Source: Nitrospirales bacterium (GTDB lineage Bacteria > Nitrospirota > Nitrospiria > Nitrospirales > UBA8639). From it: 7,055 nt of DNA. The position numbers were made by a program, and so were the translations under genes. Positions 1 through 6,631 of this stretch are shown in pieces. The first letter of the stretch is position 1. Every line of letters starts with the position of its first letter. The stretch lies in the NCBI GenBank assembly GCA_013817135.1, contig JACDDF010000109.1, forward strand, positions 1 to 7,055. Direction: 5' to 3'. The notes below the pieces were generated by a model. That model did no database searches. It had not been told where the DNA came from and saw only the letters and a program-made list of their open reading frames with translations.

Positions 1-1321
1 TAATGTGAGTATCCTTGGTGACATCAGGCTGAGATGGAAATTGAACACCGGATGGTGGCAGAGATTCCTTTTTGGGCTGCGCCTGTTCCAAAATGGCCTG
101 GTCGTCGACATGAGAATAGCCTTGCATTTTTAGACGATAGATGGGCTCGGGCATTTCGTAATTGGCAAGGTCATAGGCCTCCTTGACGGCTCGAATAGCC
201 TCACTTCTTACCTTGAGATAATCATATTGGTCCTGCGTCGTCCAGGCAAACATTTTCAATATCACATTTGAATCACCTAATTTTTCTACCGCGCACCGGA
301 CCGGCGGATCAGCAATCACCCCCGAGGTTTGGTTTAAGGTTTTAATAGCCAGTTTCAGCGCCGCCTCGATATTGACAGCAGTATCGATACCCACCTCAAA
401 GGAAAATCGTCGTTTGGGATTACGGGAATAATTGAGAATAATGCCTTTGTACACGGTGGCATTCGGTATACGTACATGATTCCCGTCTAAGGTCATGATA
501 ATGGTCTCACGTGAGGTCAATTTCATCACCAGCCCTTCATAATTTTCCAAAACGATTTGGTCCAGCGGCCGAAACGGCTGTCGAATACTCAGCAGGATGC
601 TGGCAATGTAGTTTTCCACCGTATCTCGAAGGGCAAAACCTATGGCCAGTCCCATGACGCCGGCCACACCCACAAGAGTACCCATCAAGGCTGTCGCGTC
701 CAGGATTTCGAGCATGACAATAAAGCCAATAAATATCACGGACCCTCTAACGACTTGTTTGAGTAACGACTGCAAAAACGCATGCGGAGTAATTTTTTCA
801 TACAGACGATCCCATTTGGTGATGAAGGCTGCCAGAAACCAAAATGCGAGAAACACCAGCAAGGCAATGATGAATAAAGGAAGAAAGGAAACAAAGGCAT
901 TTAATTGGCTCACCATTTTTTCCTGGACGACGGTCAGCCGTTCACGGACTTCAGTTTTTTGGGTAATATCGTCCGTCACACTGACCACTCCCTCTACGCG
1001 TCCGGCAAGTTCAAGAGCCTGTTCATGGGATTCTTTATCGGGAGTTTGTCCGCTCAGGCGAACCACTCCGGCCTTCACGGCAATGTCGACATCGGCAAGC
1101 GCAGGTAAATTCTGAAACACGTCCGCAAGACGTTGGGTGATGAGCCTATCGTCAATCTTGTCAGTCCCTACTGCAATTTCCTTTGGAGCATGTTGGGGCG
1201 AGAGGCCTGTGGGGTCATCATTGTTCACCACCGAGTCTTGAGGCCACACTGACTCGGATTGGCCAACCGATAAGGACATGAAGAGGATCGCGACGAATAA
1301 CACACACTTTCTGCCGTGCAT
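1..1321 (-). CDS. MscS-family mechanosensitive channel with N-terminal BON domain (C-terminus beyond window edge)
   Basis: The reading frame is open for 440 codons from ATG (1319-1321) to the left edge with no stop, so this is a partial gene. Residues 1-23 look like a signal peptide (hydrophobic run VLFVAILFMSLSV). Residues about 56-122 match a BON domain, a periplasmic lipid- or surface-binding fold (DVDIAVKAGVVRLSG, then GVVSVTDDI). Membrane helices follow at about 145-167 and 190-210. The MscS pore helix and beta domain run from about 212 to 310, with GLAIGFALRDTVENYIAS, RQPFRPLD, a DGNHVRIPN motif and a NYS motif. After that comes the alpha/beta vestibule domain, and past about 400 a polar Pro/Gln-rich tail. 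Such channels open under membrane tension to release solutes in osmotic downshock. AAGGGG lies about 7 bases before the ATG. BON-MscS fusions are a known architecture; the role of the BON domain here is inferred. The family call is secure; the C-terminal end is unseen. Confidence 0.93.
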   Translation of the reverse strand, partial: MHGRKCVLFVAILFMSLSVGQSESVWPQDSVVNNDDPTGLSPQHAPKEIAVGTDKIDDRLITQRLADVFQNLPALADVDIAVKAGVVRLSGQTPDKESHEQALELAGRVEGVVSVTDDITQKTEVRERLTVVQEKMVSQLNAFVSFLPLFIIALLVFLAFWFLAAFITKWDRLYEKITPHAFLQSLLKQVVRGSVIFIGFIVMLEILDATALMGTLVGVAGVMGLAIGFALRDTVENYIASILLSIRQPFRPLDQIVLENYEGLVMKLTSRETIIMTLDGNHVRIPNATVYKGIILNYSRNPKRRFSFEVGIDTAVNIEAALKLAIKTLNQTSGVIADPPVRCAVEKLGDSNVILKMFAWTTQDQYDYLKVRSEAIRAVKEAYDLANYEMPEPIYRLKMQGYSHVDDQAILEQAQPKKESLPPSGVQFPSQPDVTKDTHI

Positions 1322-2042
1322 AGAAATTCCCCTTAGGCTTAGCCAGTGAAGACCCATTCTTTCTGTTGAATGTTTAACATAGGGCATACCACAATCATGT
1401 CTAATAGTTCGCTATTTGTTATCACCCCTTCAACTGACAAATGCGTATCTTCACTATTGGAAAACATCTATAACTCTCACCAATCTGGGTCATTTCTATC
1501 AAGATATCCATGATTTAGACCGGCAAAATGGCAAAGGCATCGGACCATGCCATGATGGATCGTCCTACCCGGTTATTTCTGACAGCAGAGATAAATCATT
1601 CGACTCCAGCTTTTCGTGGAAGTCTTTCAGGTAAGACTTCACCAACCTCGGCTTGTAGACATTTTATTTTATACATCGGCGTTTTTATCTGTTTTGGGGG
1701 AACCCTCAAACTGTTAACGTTAAGAAGATAAGATAGAATCTTCATTATTCGTACTACTCCAAGCTCGCTCCATGCGGTTGATGCGCGACTTCTATTCTAT
1801 TTCCATTTCCGCTCTATGCGTCATCAAGCCCAAATTAGGAAAGGATTCCTGCTTACTTAACCCAGGGAATGATTCTTTGAACCTTCTCAGTCAGGGAAGT
1901 TCAGAATGAGAAAGCGGCATGCTCATCGAGGGAGAGCAATGACCATCGACCGTGCAGCCAGTTCAGACTTCTGCCAGTAAGCATGACAGTCCAATTTCCT
2001 GGATTTTTTAGACTCACCAATTTTTAAAAGGAGGATTATTTT
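1322..2042. other. divergent intergenic region without a convincing gene
   Basis: These 721 bases lie between two genes transcribed away from each other, so promoters for both should be here. Open frames of about 70 codons on the plus strand (1416-1634 and 1528-1731) overlap each other in different frames, lack a ribosome site and resemble no family I know. A perfect 10-base palindrome, TTAACGTTAA, sits at 1714-1723; its role is unknown. A 24-codon frame (1906-1980) has a plausible ribosome site, AGGGAAG at 1893-1899, and encodes an Arg-rich start (MRKRHAHRGRA); it could be a leader peptide or chance. I see no tRNA or riboswitch. Confidence 0.5.
1376..1403 (-). promoter_or_regulatory. possible sigma-70 promoter of the MscS-BON gene
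   Basis: Read on the minus strand, TAGACA (1403-1398, five of six matches to TTGACA) and TATGTT (1381-1376, four of six matches to TATAAT) are separated by 16 bases. Transcription would start near 1369 and give a leader of about 48 bases before the ATG at 1321. This rests on motif matching only. Confidence 0.33.
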
Positions 2043-3050
2043 ATGGCTGTGGTAATAAACAAAGGGCCCGGGGAAGACCGAACGGCGGCGATGAGGCGAA
2101 TCTCATGGGCTGCTATTTTGGGGGGAATCATTATCGTTCTTGTTGTACAACTTTCCCTCAGTCTGTTCGGAATCGGAATCGGAGCGAGCACCATTGACCC
2201 TCTCCAGGGCGAGACTCCCACAGCATTCACCTTCAGCATTGGAGCAGCAATCTGGTGGATCGTCGCTAGCATGATCGCCCTCGTGGCCGGAGGGTGGGTG
2301 GCGGGCCGTCTCGCGGGGATCCCAACTCAAACCGATGGATTACTCCATGGGCTGATCACCTGGGGGGCAGCAACACTCGTGACTGTATATTTTCTCACCA
2401 GCGCGGCAGGAAGTCTCATCGGAGGCGCCTTCGGTGTCATGGGCAGCGCTCTTTCTGCCACCGGCCAAGGAATGGCTGGTCTCGCTCCAGAGGTTTCTGA
2501 CTTCGTCAAGAGTCAGGTCCCTCAGACCGATGTGACATGGAAAGACATACAACAGGAGGCCAAACTCCTACTCCAGCAAACCGGGAAAAAACAACTACAA
2601 CCCGATTCTCTGAAGAATACGGCGAAACAGACAAAAGAGAATGTGAAGGAGTCAGCTCAACAATCCGCGAGTAACCCCCAACAACCCGATGAGCCAATGG
2701 TAACCGCGCTTGATCGGATGATCCGACAAGGAAAAAATGTGGCATCCGAAGCGGACAAAAAAGCCGTGGCGAACATATTGGTTGCCCGAACGGATATGAG
2801 TCAGCAGGAAGCTGAGAAGGCGGTACAAGGGTGGGCAGACACTTACCAAAAGACCATGACACAGTATGAGGAGCTCAAAGGCCAAGCTCAACAGCAAGCT
2901 CGCGAAACTGCGGACGCCACGGCCAAAGCCGTTTCTCAGGCATCGATCTGGACATTTATCACGTTGATGTTGGGGGCCTCTGCTGCCATGATCGGGGGTG
3001 TGCTTGGCGCACCACGGTACCCCCTGACGGCAACATCAGCCGTGGTATAA
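2043..3050 (+). CDS. four-helix membrane protein of the PhnA-like/YrzE-like hypothetical family
   Basis: The product has 335 residues. The start is fixed by AAGGAGG at 2028-2034, eight bases before the ATG. Hydrophobic helices lie at about 21-48, 66-92 and 101-131, with a fourth at about 302-322 near the C-terminus. Between them, residues about 140-300 form a soluble, Gln/Ala/Lys-rich stretch, probably helical or coiled (QQQARETADATAKAVSQ). The N-terminal half has small-residue patterns (FGIGIGASTIDP, GGWVAGRLAG) that I recall from membrane proteins often labelled 'PhnA-like' or 'YrzE family'. That label implies no phosphonate chemistry and the function is unknown. It stands alone, about 720 bases from the divergent channel gene and followed by a strong hairpin, so it is probably its own transcription unit. 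The short segment EADKKAVANILVARTDMS suggests a small helical repeat motif. The coding call is strong; the family name is from memory. Confidence 0.88.
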   Translation: MAVVINKGPGEDRTAAMRRISWAAILGGIIIVLVVQLSLSLFGIGIGASTIDPLQGETPTAFTFSIGAAIWWIVASMIALVAGGWVAGRLAGIPTQTDGLLHGLITWGAATLVTVYFLTSAAGSLIGGAFGVMGSALSATGQGMAGLAPEVSDFVKSQVPQTDVTWKDIQQEAKLLLQQTGKKQLQPDSLKNTAKQTKENVKESAQQSASNPQQPDEPMVTALDRMIRQGKNVASEADKKAVANILVARTDMSQQEAEKAVQGWADTYQKTMTQYEELKGQAQQQARETADATAKAVSQASIWTFITLMLGASAAMIGGVLGAPRYPLTATSAVV

Positions 3051-3176
3051 CAACAATGAAGGAAGACCCCCTTTTGCAAGTGCGGACCGTTCAAATGTTC
3101 ATTGATCCTCGTCAGTCCGGCGGCTTGCGTTCCTTTCTGTCCTCCTTCATCTGCTTCAGATGTCTCACACACTCAT

Positions 3177-3208
3177 AAAGGGGAGTCTCGATTCAGAGAC
3201 TCCCCTTT
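3177..3208 (+). terminator. perfect 13-bp hairpin, probable terminator
   Basis: AAAGGGGAGTCTC (3177-3189) and GAGACTCCCCTTT (3196-3208) pair perfectly around a 6-base loop. It lies 126 bases after the stop of the membrane protein gene. The trailing strand ends TTTCTT, only a modest T run, so termination by this stem is likely but not certain. The A/T-ended stem could work in both directions. A smaller hairpin, CATCTG-CTT-CAGATG, lies just before it at 3148-3162. Confidence 0.72.
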
Positions 3209-3287
3209 CTTCCCGAATTTACTTTATTTCAGAATACCCCTGAACGAAGGACTATACGAAGATTTCCTCTTGAAGGAGATATCTGAG

Positions 3288-3338
3288 ATGCCAGTGAAAG
3301 CAAAAAACAAACTTACCCCCCTCCACGAATACGCATAA
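3288..3338 (+). CDS. possible 16-residue peptide or start of a decayed gene
   Basis: The frame encodes MPVKAKNKLTPLHEYA. It is preceded by a very good ribosome site, AAGGAG at 3273-3278, nine bases before the ATG. The frame is open further upstream, but that part runs through the terminator-like hairpin, so the ATG at 3288 is the credible start. After the TAA (3336-3338) the same frame stays open for 34 more codons, to a TAG. The segment could therefore be the remnant of a gene of about 50 codons broken by a nonsense change, a real micropeptide, or chance. I recognise no family. Confidence 0.2.
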   Translation: MPVKAKNKLTPLHEYA

Positions 3339-4195
3339 GGTCTTCCTCCCATACTGAAACGAAACATTCAAGGGCCTCAACGATTGCCTGAGTCACAGGA
3401 AGTGGATGCCCCGGGTGCAACCAAAGGCCAGGAAGTGCGGTAGCCAATACCCGATTCAGATGAGGTGTTCCATTGCCGCTGGCCGAGATCCCCTCCTCTC
3501 CGTTCCTACAATTCTATTACAGCGGTGATTCTTCGTGGGTGGAATGAAGGTCCGGTATGCAGACCTCACCAGGGCCAGTCGTTCGAATGCTCACGCCAGT
3601 GGGAGCGTCATCTCAGTTCCCAATTCCTTTTAGAGAACATCGTGCTCGTTCAATGATCATTAGGATTTTGAGGTCATGCGAATAATCCCCTCGTAGGCAC
3701 CAACACACACTGGATACTTTAGGGGATTCCCTATGAATTTTATCCGTTATCATGACACTTCCTCGTGTGGTCTTATTCAATTAAGTGACTGAGTTGCGTT
3801 TCATAATGGCCCTTCGTACAAATTTCGTAGATCCGGTCGCCGCAAATGATGGTCGGGGTTGCGATGAAGGGGCAAAATTCTTTCAATATACCTCAGTATA
3901 GACGCGTGTATGTGTGCGCCTATTCAGTAAAGTTGGTTCGCGCGGCTTGGCCCTGAAGTTCCGAAATGATATATCAGAAGCTATAAACGCCGATTTGATT
4001 TGTCCCAAGGGAGGGACTGGGGTCATGGCTTGAATCCTTCGGGCTCCAAGGCGTACTTCCGCCTACATTTGAAGTGAATGAAGTCAAAAGATGGTGGAAA
4101 CGTGTGTCAGAAATCACCCTCCTGATTTTTTCTCACCCGCGTGGAAGGTTTCTTCAGGTATACTCATACATTACATTTTAACGGCGTCACCATAA
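3339..4195. other. long intergenic region, no recognisable gene
   Basis: About 860 bases with stops scattered in all frames. The best coding-like pieces share one plus-strand frame: 3864-3956 (30 codons from an ATG, product beginning MKGQNSFNIPQYRR) and 3999-4181 (60 open codons without an early start, containing LESFGLQGVLPPTFEVNE and RWWKRVSE). Three stops lie between them. They could be a decayed gene, but I recognise no family. A short imperfect palindrome, TAGGGGATTCCCTA, lies at 3720-3733. I found no tRNA, insertion-sequence ends or repeat array. Confidence 0.5.
4159..4164 (+). promoter_or_regulatory. possible -10 element of the AI-2E/GlsB-type operon
   Basis: TATACT matches the sigma-70 -10 consensus at five of six positions and would start transcription near 4171, about 25 bases before the ATG. 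No good -35 element lies at the expected distance, so the call is weak. Confidence 0.25.
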
Positions 4196-5317
4196 ATGTC
4201 ACCACAAGTTCTCTCAGTGGCCTTCCTCGTCTTGTGTTCCATCCTGCTCTATGCGTTGGCTCTCGTTTTTGCCCCGTTCATGACCCCGATTTTGTGGGCC
4301 ATGATTTTGGTTCGCCTCTTCTATCCCCTCTATCAATGGCTGAACCGGATGCTCGGAGACCGGACATCCATCTCCGCGGCCCTGAGCACTTTCAGTGTCA
4401 TGCTGCTCGCCGTGTTGCCGGTTGTGTATCTTGCATTTCTGGTGATTACAGAAGCCATTAATGCATATCATTTCGCGATGAACTGGGTGAAAGACGGTGG
4501 ACTGCACAGACTTCCTGGTCTTGTCGCGCAACTACCTCTGATCGGCAACCTCTCGCAAGATTTATTGGGCCGATTTGTCGTAGCCTATGGGGATTTCCAG
4601 GCGACATTGGTTGAAGGAGGGAAAGTGGTAAGCGGAGCCCTCCTCTCAAGTGTCGGGGGGCTGGCGAAAAACACCCTGGATCTCGTCATGGATTTCTTTG
4701 TGATTCTCTTTACCCTGTTCTTTTTGTTTCGCGACGGCAATCGACTCTATGAGGCATTTTACGAAGCTATCCCTATCGAAGAAAGCTATAAGGCGGCAAT
4801 CATGGAGCGCCTGGACCATGTGATGGTGGCAGTGGTTCAGGGGACCCTGCTCACGGCTCTGGCGCAAGGTTTCACCGCAGGCCTCTTCTATTGGGCATTG
4901 GGCGTGCCCTTTTCTGTGTTTCTGGGAGCCTTGAGCGCAATGTTTTCTCTTCTGCCCTTTGGAGGCACGGCATTGGTCTGGGCCCCGGTCGCCGTCTACC
5001 TGTTCTGGACCGCTCCCATTTGGAAAGGAGTGGTCATGATCGCTATAGGAATTGGATTGGTCGGACTCATGGATAATATCTTGCAACCCCTCCTCGTCGG
5101 CTCGAAAGCGGATCTGCCCATCCTGTTTCTCTTCTTCGCCTCGTTAGGCGGGCTCGCCTACTTCGGGTTTATTGGGTTGTTTCTTGGTCCGATTCTGCTT
5201 GGAATCGCCCTGGCGGTCTTCCAAATTTACCGAGAAAATTATCAGGAGCAGGCCGGTCTTTTGGTAAAAGCAGGGGCGGGAAACCCACAAGACCGGGAAA
5301 ACCCAATTATTAAATAG
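4196..5317 (+). CDS. AI-2E family transporter (PerM/YdiK-type membrane protein)
   Basis: The 373-residue length is usual for this family of polytopic membrane proteins. Members have been linked to export of autoinducer-2, other small molecules or cations; the substrate cannot be read from the sequence. Hydrophobic helices lie near residues 7-40, 63-87, 160-178, 212-235, 237-265, 275-292 and 308-345. Family hallmarks are TLFFLFRDG (173-181), VVQGTLLTALAQG (213-225), GVPFSVFLGALSAMFSLLPF (236-255), DNILQPLLVG (293-302) and the helical end FIGLFLGPILLGIALA. The C-terminal 25 residues are polar and cytoplasmic. The ATG directly follows an in-frame TAA (4193-4195), so no longer start is possible. 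There is no clear ribosome site, and a GTG seven codons in has none either. The stop overlaps the ribosome site of the next gene, indicating an operon. Confidence 0.94.
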   Translation: MSPQVLSVAFLVLCSILLYALALVFAPFMTPILWAMILVRLFYPLYQWLNRMLGDRTSISAALSTFSVMLLAVLPVVYLAFLVITEAINAYHFAMNWVKDGGLHRLPGLVAQLPLIGNLSQDLLGRFVVAYGDFQATLVEGGKVVSGALLSSVGGLAKNTLDLVMDFFVILFTLFFLFRDGNRLYEAFYEAIPIEESYKAAIMERLDHVMVAVVQGTLLTALAQGFTAGLFYWALGVPFSVFLGALSAMFSLLPFGGTALVWAPVAVYLFWTAPIWKGVVMIAIGIGLVGLMDNILQPLLVGSKADLPILFLFFASLGGLAYFGFIGLFLGPILLGIALAVFQIYRENYQEQAGLLVKAGAGNPQDRENPIIK

Positions 5318-5329
5318 GAGGGATGAGTT

Positions 5330-5584
5330 ATGAGTGTCATCGGTTGGATCGTCTTTGGATTAATTGTGGGAGTAGTCGGAAAACTCTTAATGCCCGGGAA
5401 AGATCCTGGTGGATTTCTCGCCACTGTCGCCATCGGCATCATTGGGGCGCTCTTCGGTGGAATGCTCGGCCGAATGATCGGCATGTATGGGCAGGACGAT
5501 CCCGTCGGCTTTGTGATGGCCGTCATGGGGGCCATCCTGTTCCTCTGGCTCTATCGAGTGATTACCCGCCGTGGGGACACATGA
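5330..5584 (+). CDS. GlsB/YeaQ/YmgE-family small stress-response membrane protein
   Basis: The 84-residue length is typical of the transglycosylase-associated (Transgly_assoc) family. Three hydrophobic segments lie at about 3-20, 29-50 and 58-76. The signature is LMPGKDPGGF (20-29), followed by glycine-rich GIIGALFGGMLG (36-47). Members sit in the inner membrane and are often induced by acid, osmotic or general stress; their biochemical role is unsettled and the old transglycosylase name is misleading. The ribosome site AGGAGGG (5316-5322) overlaps the stop of the AI-2E gene, and only 12 bases separate the two genes, so they are co-transcribed and perhaps translationally coupled. Downstream (5585-5753) I see no good terminator before the converging phosphatase gene; one weak 5-bp stem is near 5703-5720. 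Confidence 0.93.
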   Translation: MSVIGWIVFGLIVGVVGKLLMPGKDPGGFLATVAIGIIGALFGGMLGRMIGMYGQDDPVGFVMAVMGAILFLWLYRVITRRGDT

Positions 5585-5753
5585 AATCGGATCTGTCAGT
5601 TATGCGGGAAATGAACGATTGACGCGGCTTGATCGCCGAGAACCGTTCCACCCTCCCCTGACTTGCAAAATCCCGTTCAACATTTCGCGCAGAAAGACAG
5701 AATCCTTTTTGGCTTAAGGAAACATTTAACTCACATATCCTGAAAATCCGTGC

Positions 5754-6410
5754 TTATTTTTTCGTCCCAATCGCATTGGGGAACCCGGATTCCAGAAGTT
5801 CTGCACAACCCTTGTACACAGCGATCGCCCCCGCCTCCTGCAACTCCTGACGACTAAAGGCGCCCCCGGTCAGGACCGCCACCGTCTGAAGTCCACAGCC
5901 TTGAGCCGATTGAATATCCCAAATCGTGTCACCCACCACAATGCTCTCCTGCGGAGAGCGACCGGCCCTCTCTAAAGTTTGCTGGAAAATATCCGGTGCG
6001 GGTTTCGCATTGTCGACATCGTCCGACGAAACCAGCCCGGCCAGTTTATCTTTCGCCTCAAGTGCTTGAACATGATGTTCCAATTCCTCCGATTTCGCAC
6101 TCGTGGCCAGCCAGATTTCCAAGCCCTGTAATGAGAGGGTCTTAATGAGTTCTTTGGCTCCAGGCAATGGACAGCCATGATGTTTCAGCTCGCCGAAAAT
6201 TTGACTATGTAGCTCATTAGCTTGTTGATGTAACTCCTCTCGAAGAAGCGCACCAAGCATCAGGTCAGATCCTTTTCCAATCTGATAGTGGATTTCCGAT
6301 CTCGGAACTGGATTATTGACTGTCATGAACGCACGAGCCCACGCCTCCACATGCAAATAATTCGTATCCATGAGAGTACCATCCACATCGAAAATAACGG
6401 CCTGTATCAT
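5754..6410 (-). CDS. HAD-superfamily phosphatase (phosphoglycolate phosphatase/beta-phosphoglucomutase-like)
   Basis: The 218-residue product has all four HAD motifs. Motif I is FDVDGTLMDT, with nucleophile Asp8 and acid/base Asp10. Motif II is LATSAKS (101-107). Motif III includes Lys136 in AKPAPDIF. Motif IV is VVGDTIWDIQSA, with Asp161 and Asp165 for magnesium. Residues about 15-85 form the helical cap of subfamily I enzymes such as phosphoglycolate phosphatases. These enzymes remove phosphate from small cytoplasmic phosphoesters; the substrate here is not determined. The start is set by AGGAGA (6418-6423 on this strand), seven bases before the ATG. It lies 14 bases after the stop of a topoisomerase IB fragment, so both are probably on one transcript. 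It converges with the GlsB-type gene across 169 bases. Confidence 0.93.
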   Translation of the reverse strand: MIQAVIFDVDGTLMDTNYLHVEAWARAFMTVNNPVPRSEIHYQIGKGSDLMLGALLREELHQQANELHSQIFGELKHHGCPLPGAKELIKTLSLQGLEIWLATSAKSEELEHHVQALEAKDKLAGLVSSDDVDNAKPAPDIFQQTLERAGRSPQESIVVGDTIWDIQSAQGCGLQTVAVLTGGAFSRQELQEAGAIAVYKGCAELLESGFPNAIGTKK

Positions 6411-6631
6411 ATGAAAATCTCCTGTCAGGCAGGCGGAATGGCCAGAGCCTTAATTCGCACAAAAAGGTTTATACTCCGGATTCCTTTGCCATTAACTGCG
6501 ACATAACGAAATCCTTTTCCTGCTCTTTTTCGCACAAGACCCGGACGCTCATCTGTGACATAGAAGAGTCCGGCAGCTTTCGCCGAAATAAGCGGATCTT
6601 CTAACGTTGCATGTGATGGCTTCACGGTCAA
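6407..6631 (-). pseudogene. N-terminal fragment of bacterial type IB DNA topoisomerase
   Basis: A 68-residue frame runs from TTG (6631) to TGA (6427-6425). It contains GLFYVTDERPGLVRKRAGKG, a FRYV strand and, at its end, VRIKALAIPPA. This is the N-terminal domain of bacterial/poxvirus-like topoisomerase IB, a roughly 350-residue enzyme that relaxes supercoils through a 3'-phosphotyrosine. From memory the family continues PPAWTDVWIC. Here the Trp position is TGA, the next codons read QEIFI, a plausible match to TDVWI, and the Cys position is again TGA (6409-6407). Homology then stops where the phosphatase gene begins. The whole catalytic domain with the Arg, Lys, His and Tyr residues is missing. 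An in-frame TAA (6652-6650) precedes the TTG. AAGGGA lies 12 bases upstream of the TTG, so a short peptide might still be made. A real small protein is the alternative; a relic is more likely. Confidence 0.78.

Noticed and set aside
642..1115. 157-codon plus-strand frame
   Set aside because: It lies wholly antisense to the MscS-BON gene, has Ser/Thr/Arg-rich composition and no family resemblance; it is a shadow.
1699..1721. GGAAC and CGTT motifs resembling a stress-sigma promoter
   Set aside because: The spacing is 14 bases rather than the usual 16-17 and the next gene is over 300 bases away.
1528..1731. 67-codon plus-strand frame with a hydrophobic C-terminal segment
   Set aside because: No ribosome site, no family resemblance, and it overlaps another frame of similar quality.
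2506..2862. 118-codon minus-strand frame
   Set aside because: It is antisense to the soluble loop of the membrane protein gene and has no ribosome site or recognisable domain.
4646..5086. 146-codon minus-strand frame inside the AI-2E gene
   Set aside because: Its polar His/Gln-rich composition is the expected complement of hydrophobic codons; the sense strand has clear family motifs.
6407..6427. TGA read as Trp (alternative genetic code) in the topoisomerase fragment
   Set aside because: TGA ends the GlsB-type gene normally, and the frame loses all similarity right after the second TGA, so recoding does not restore the protein.
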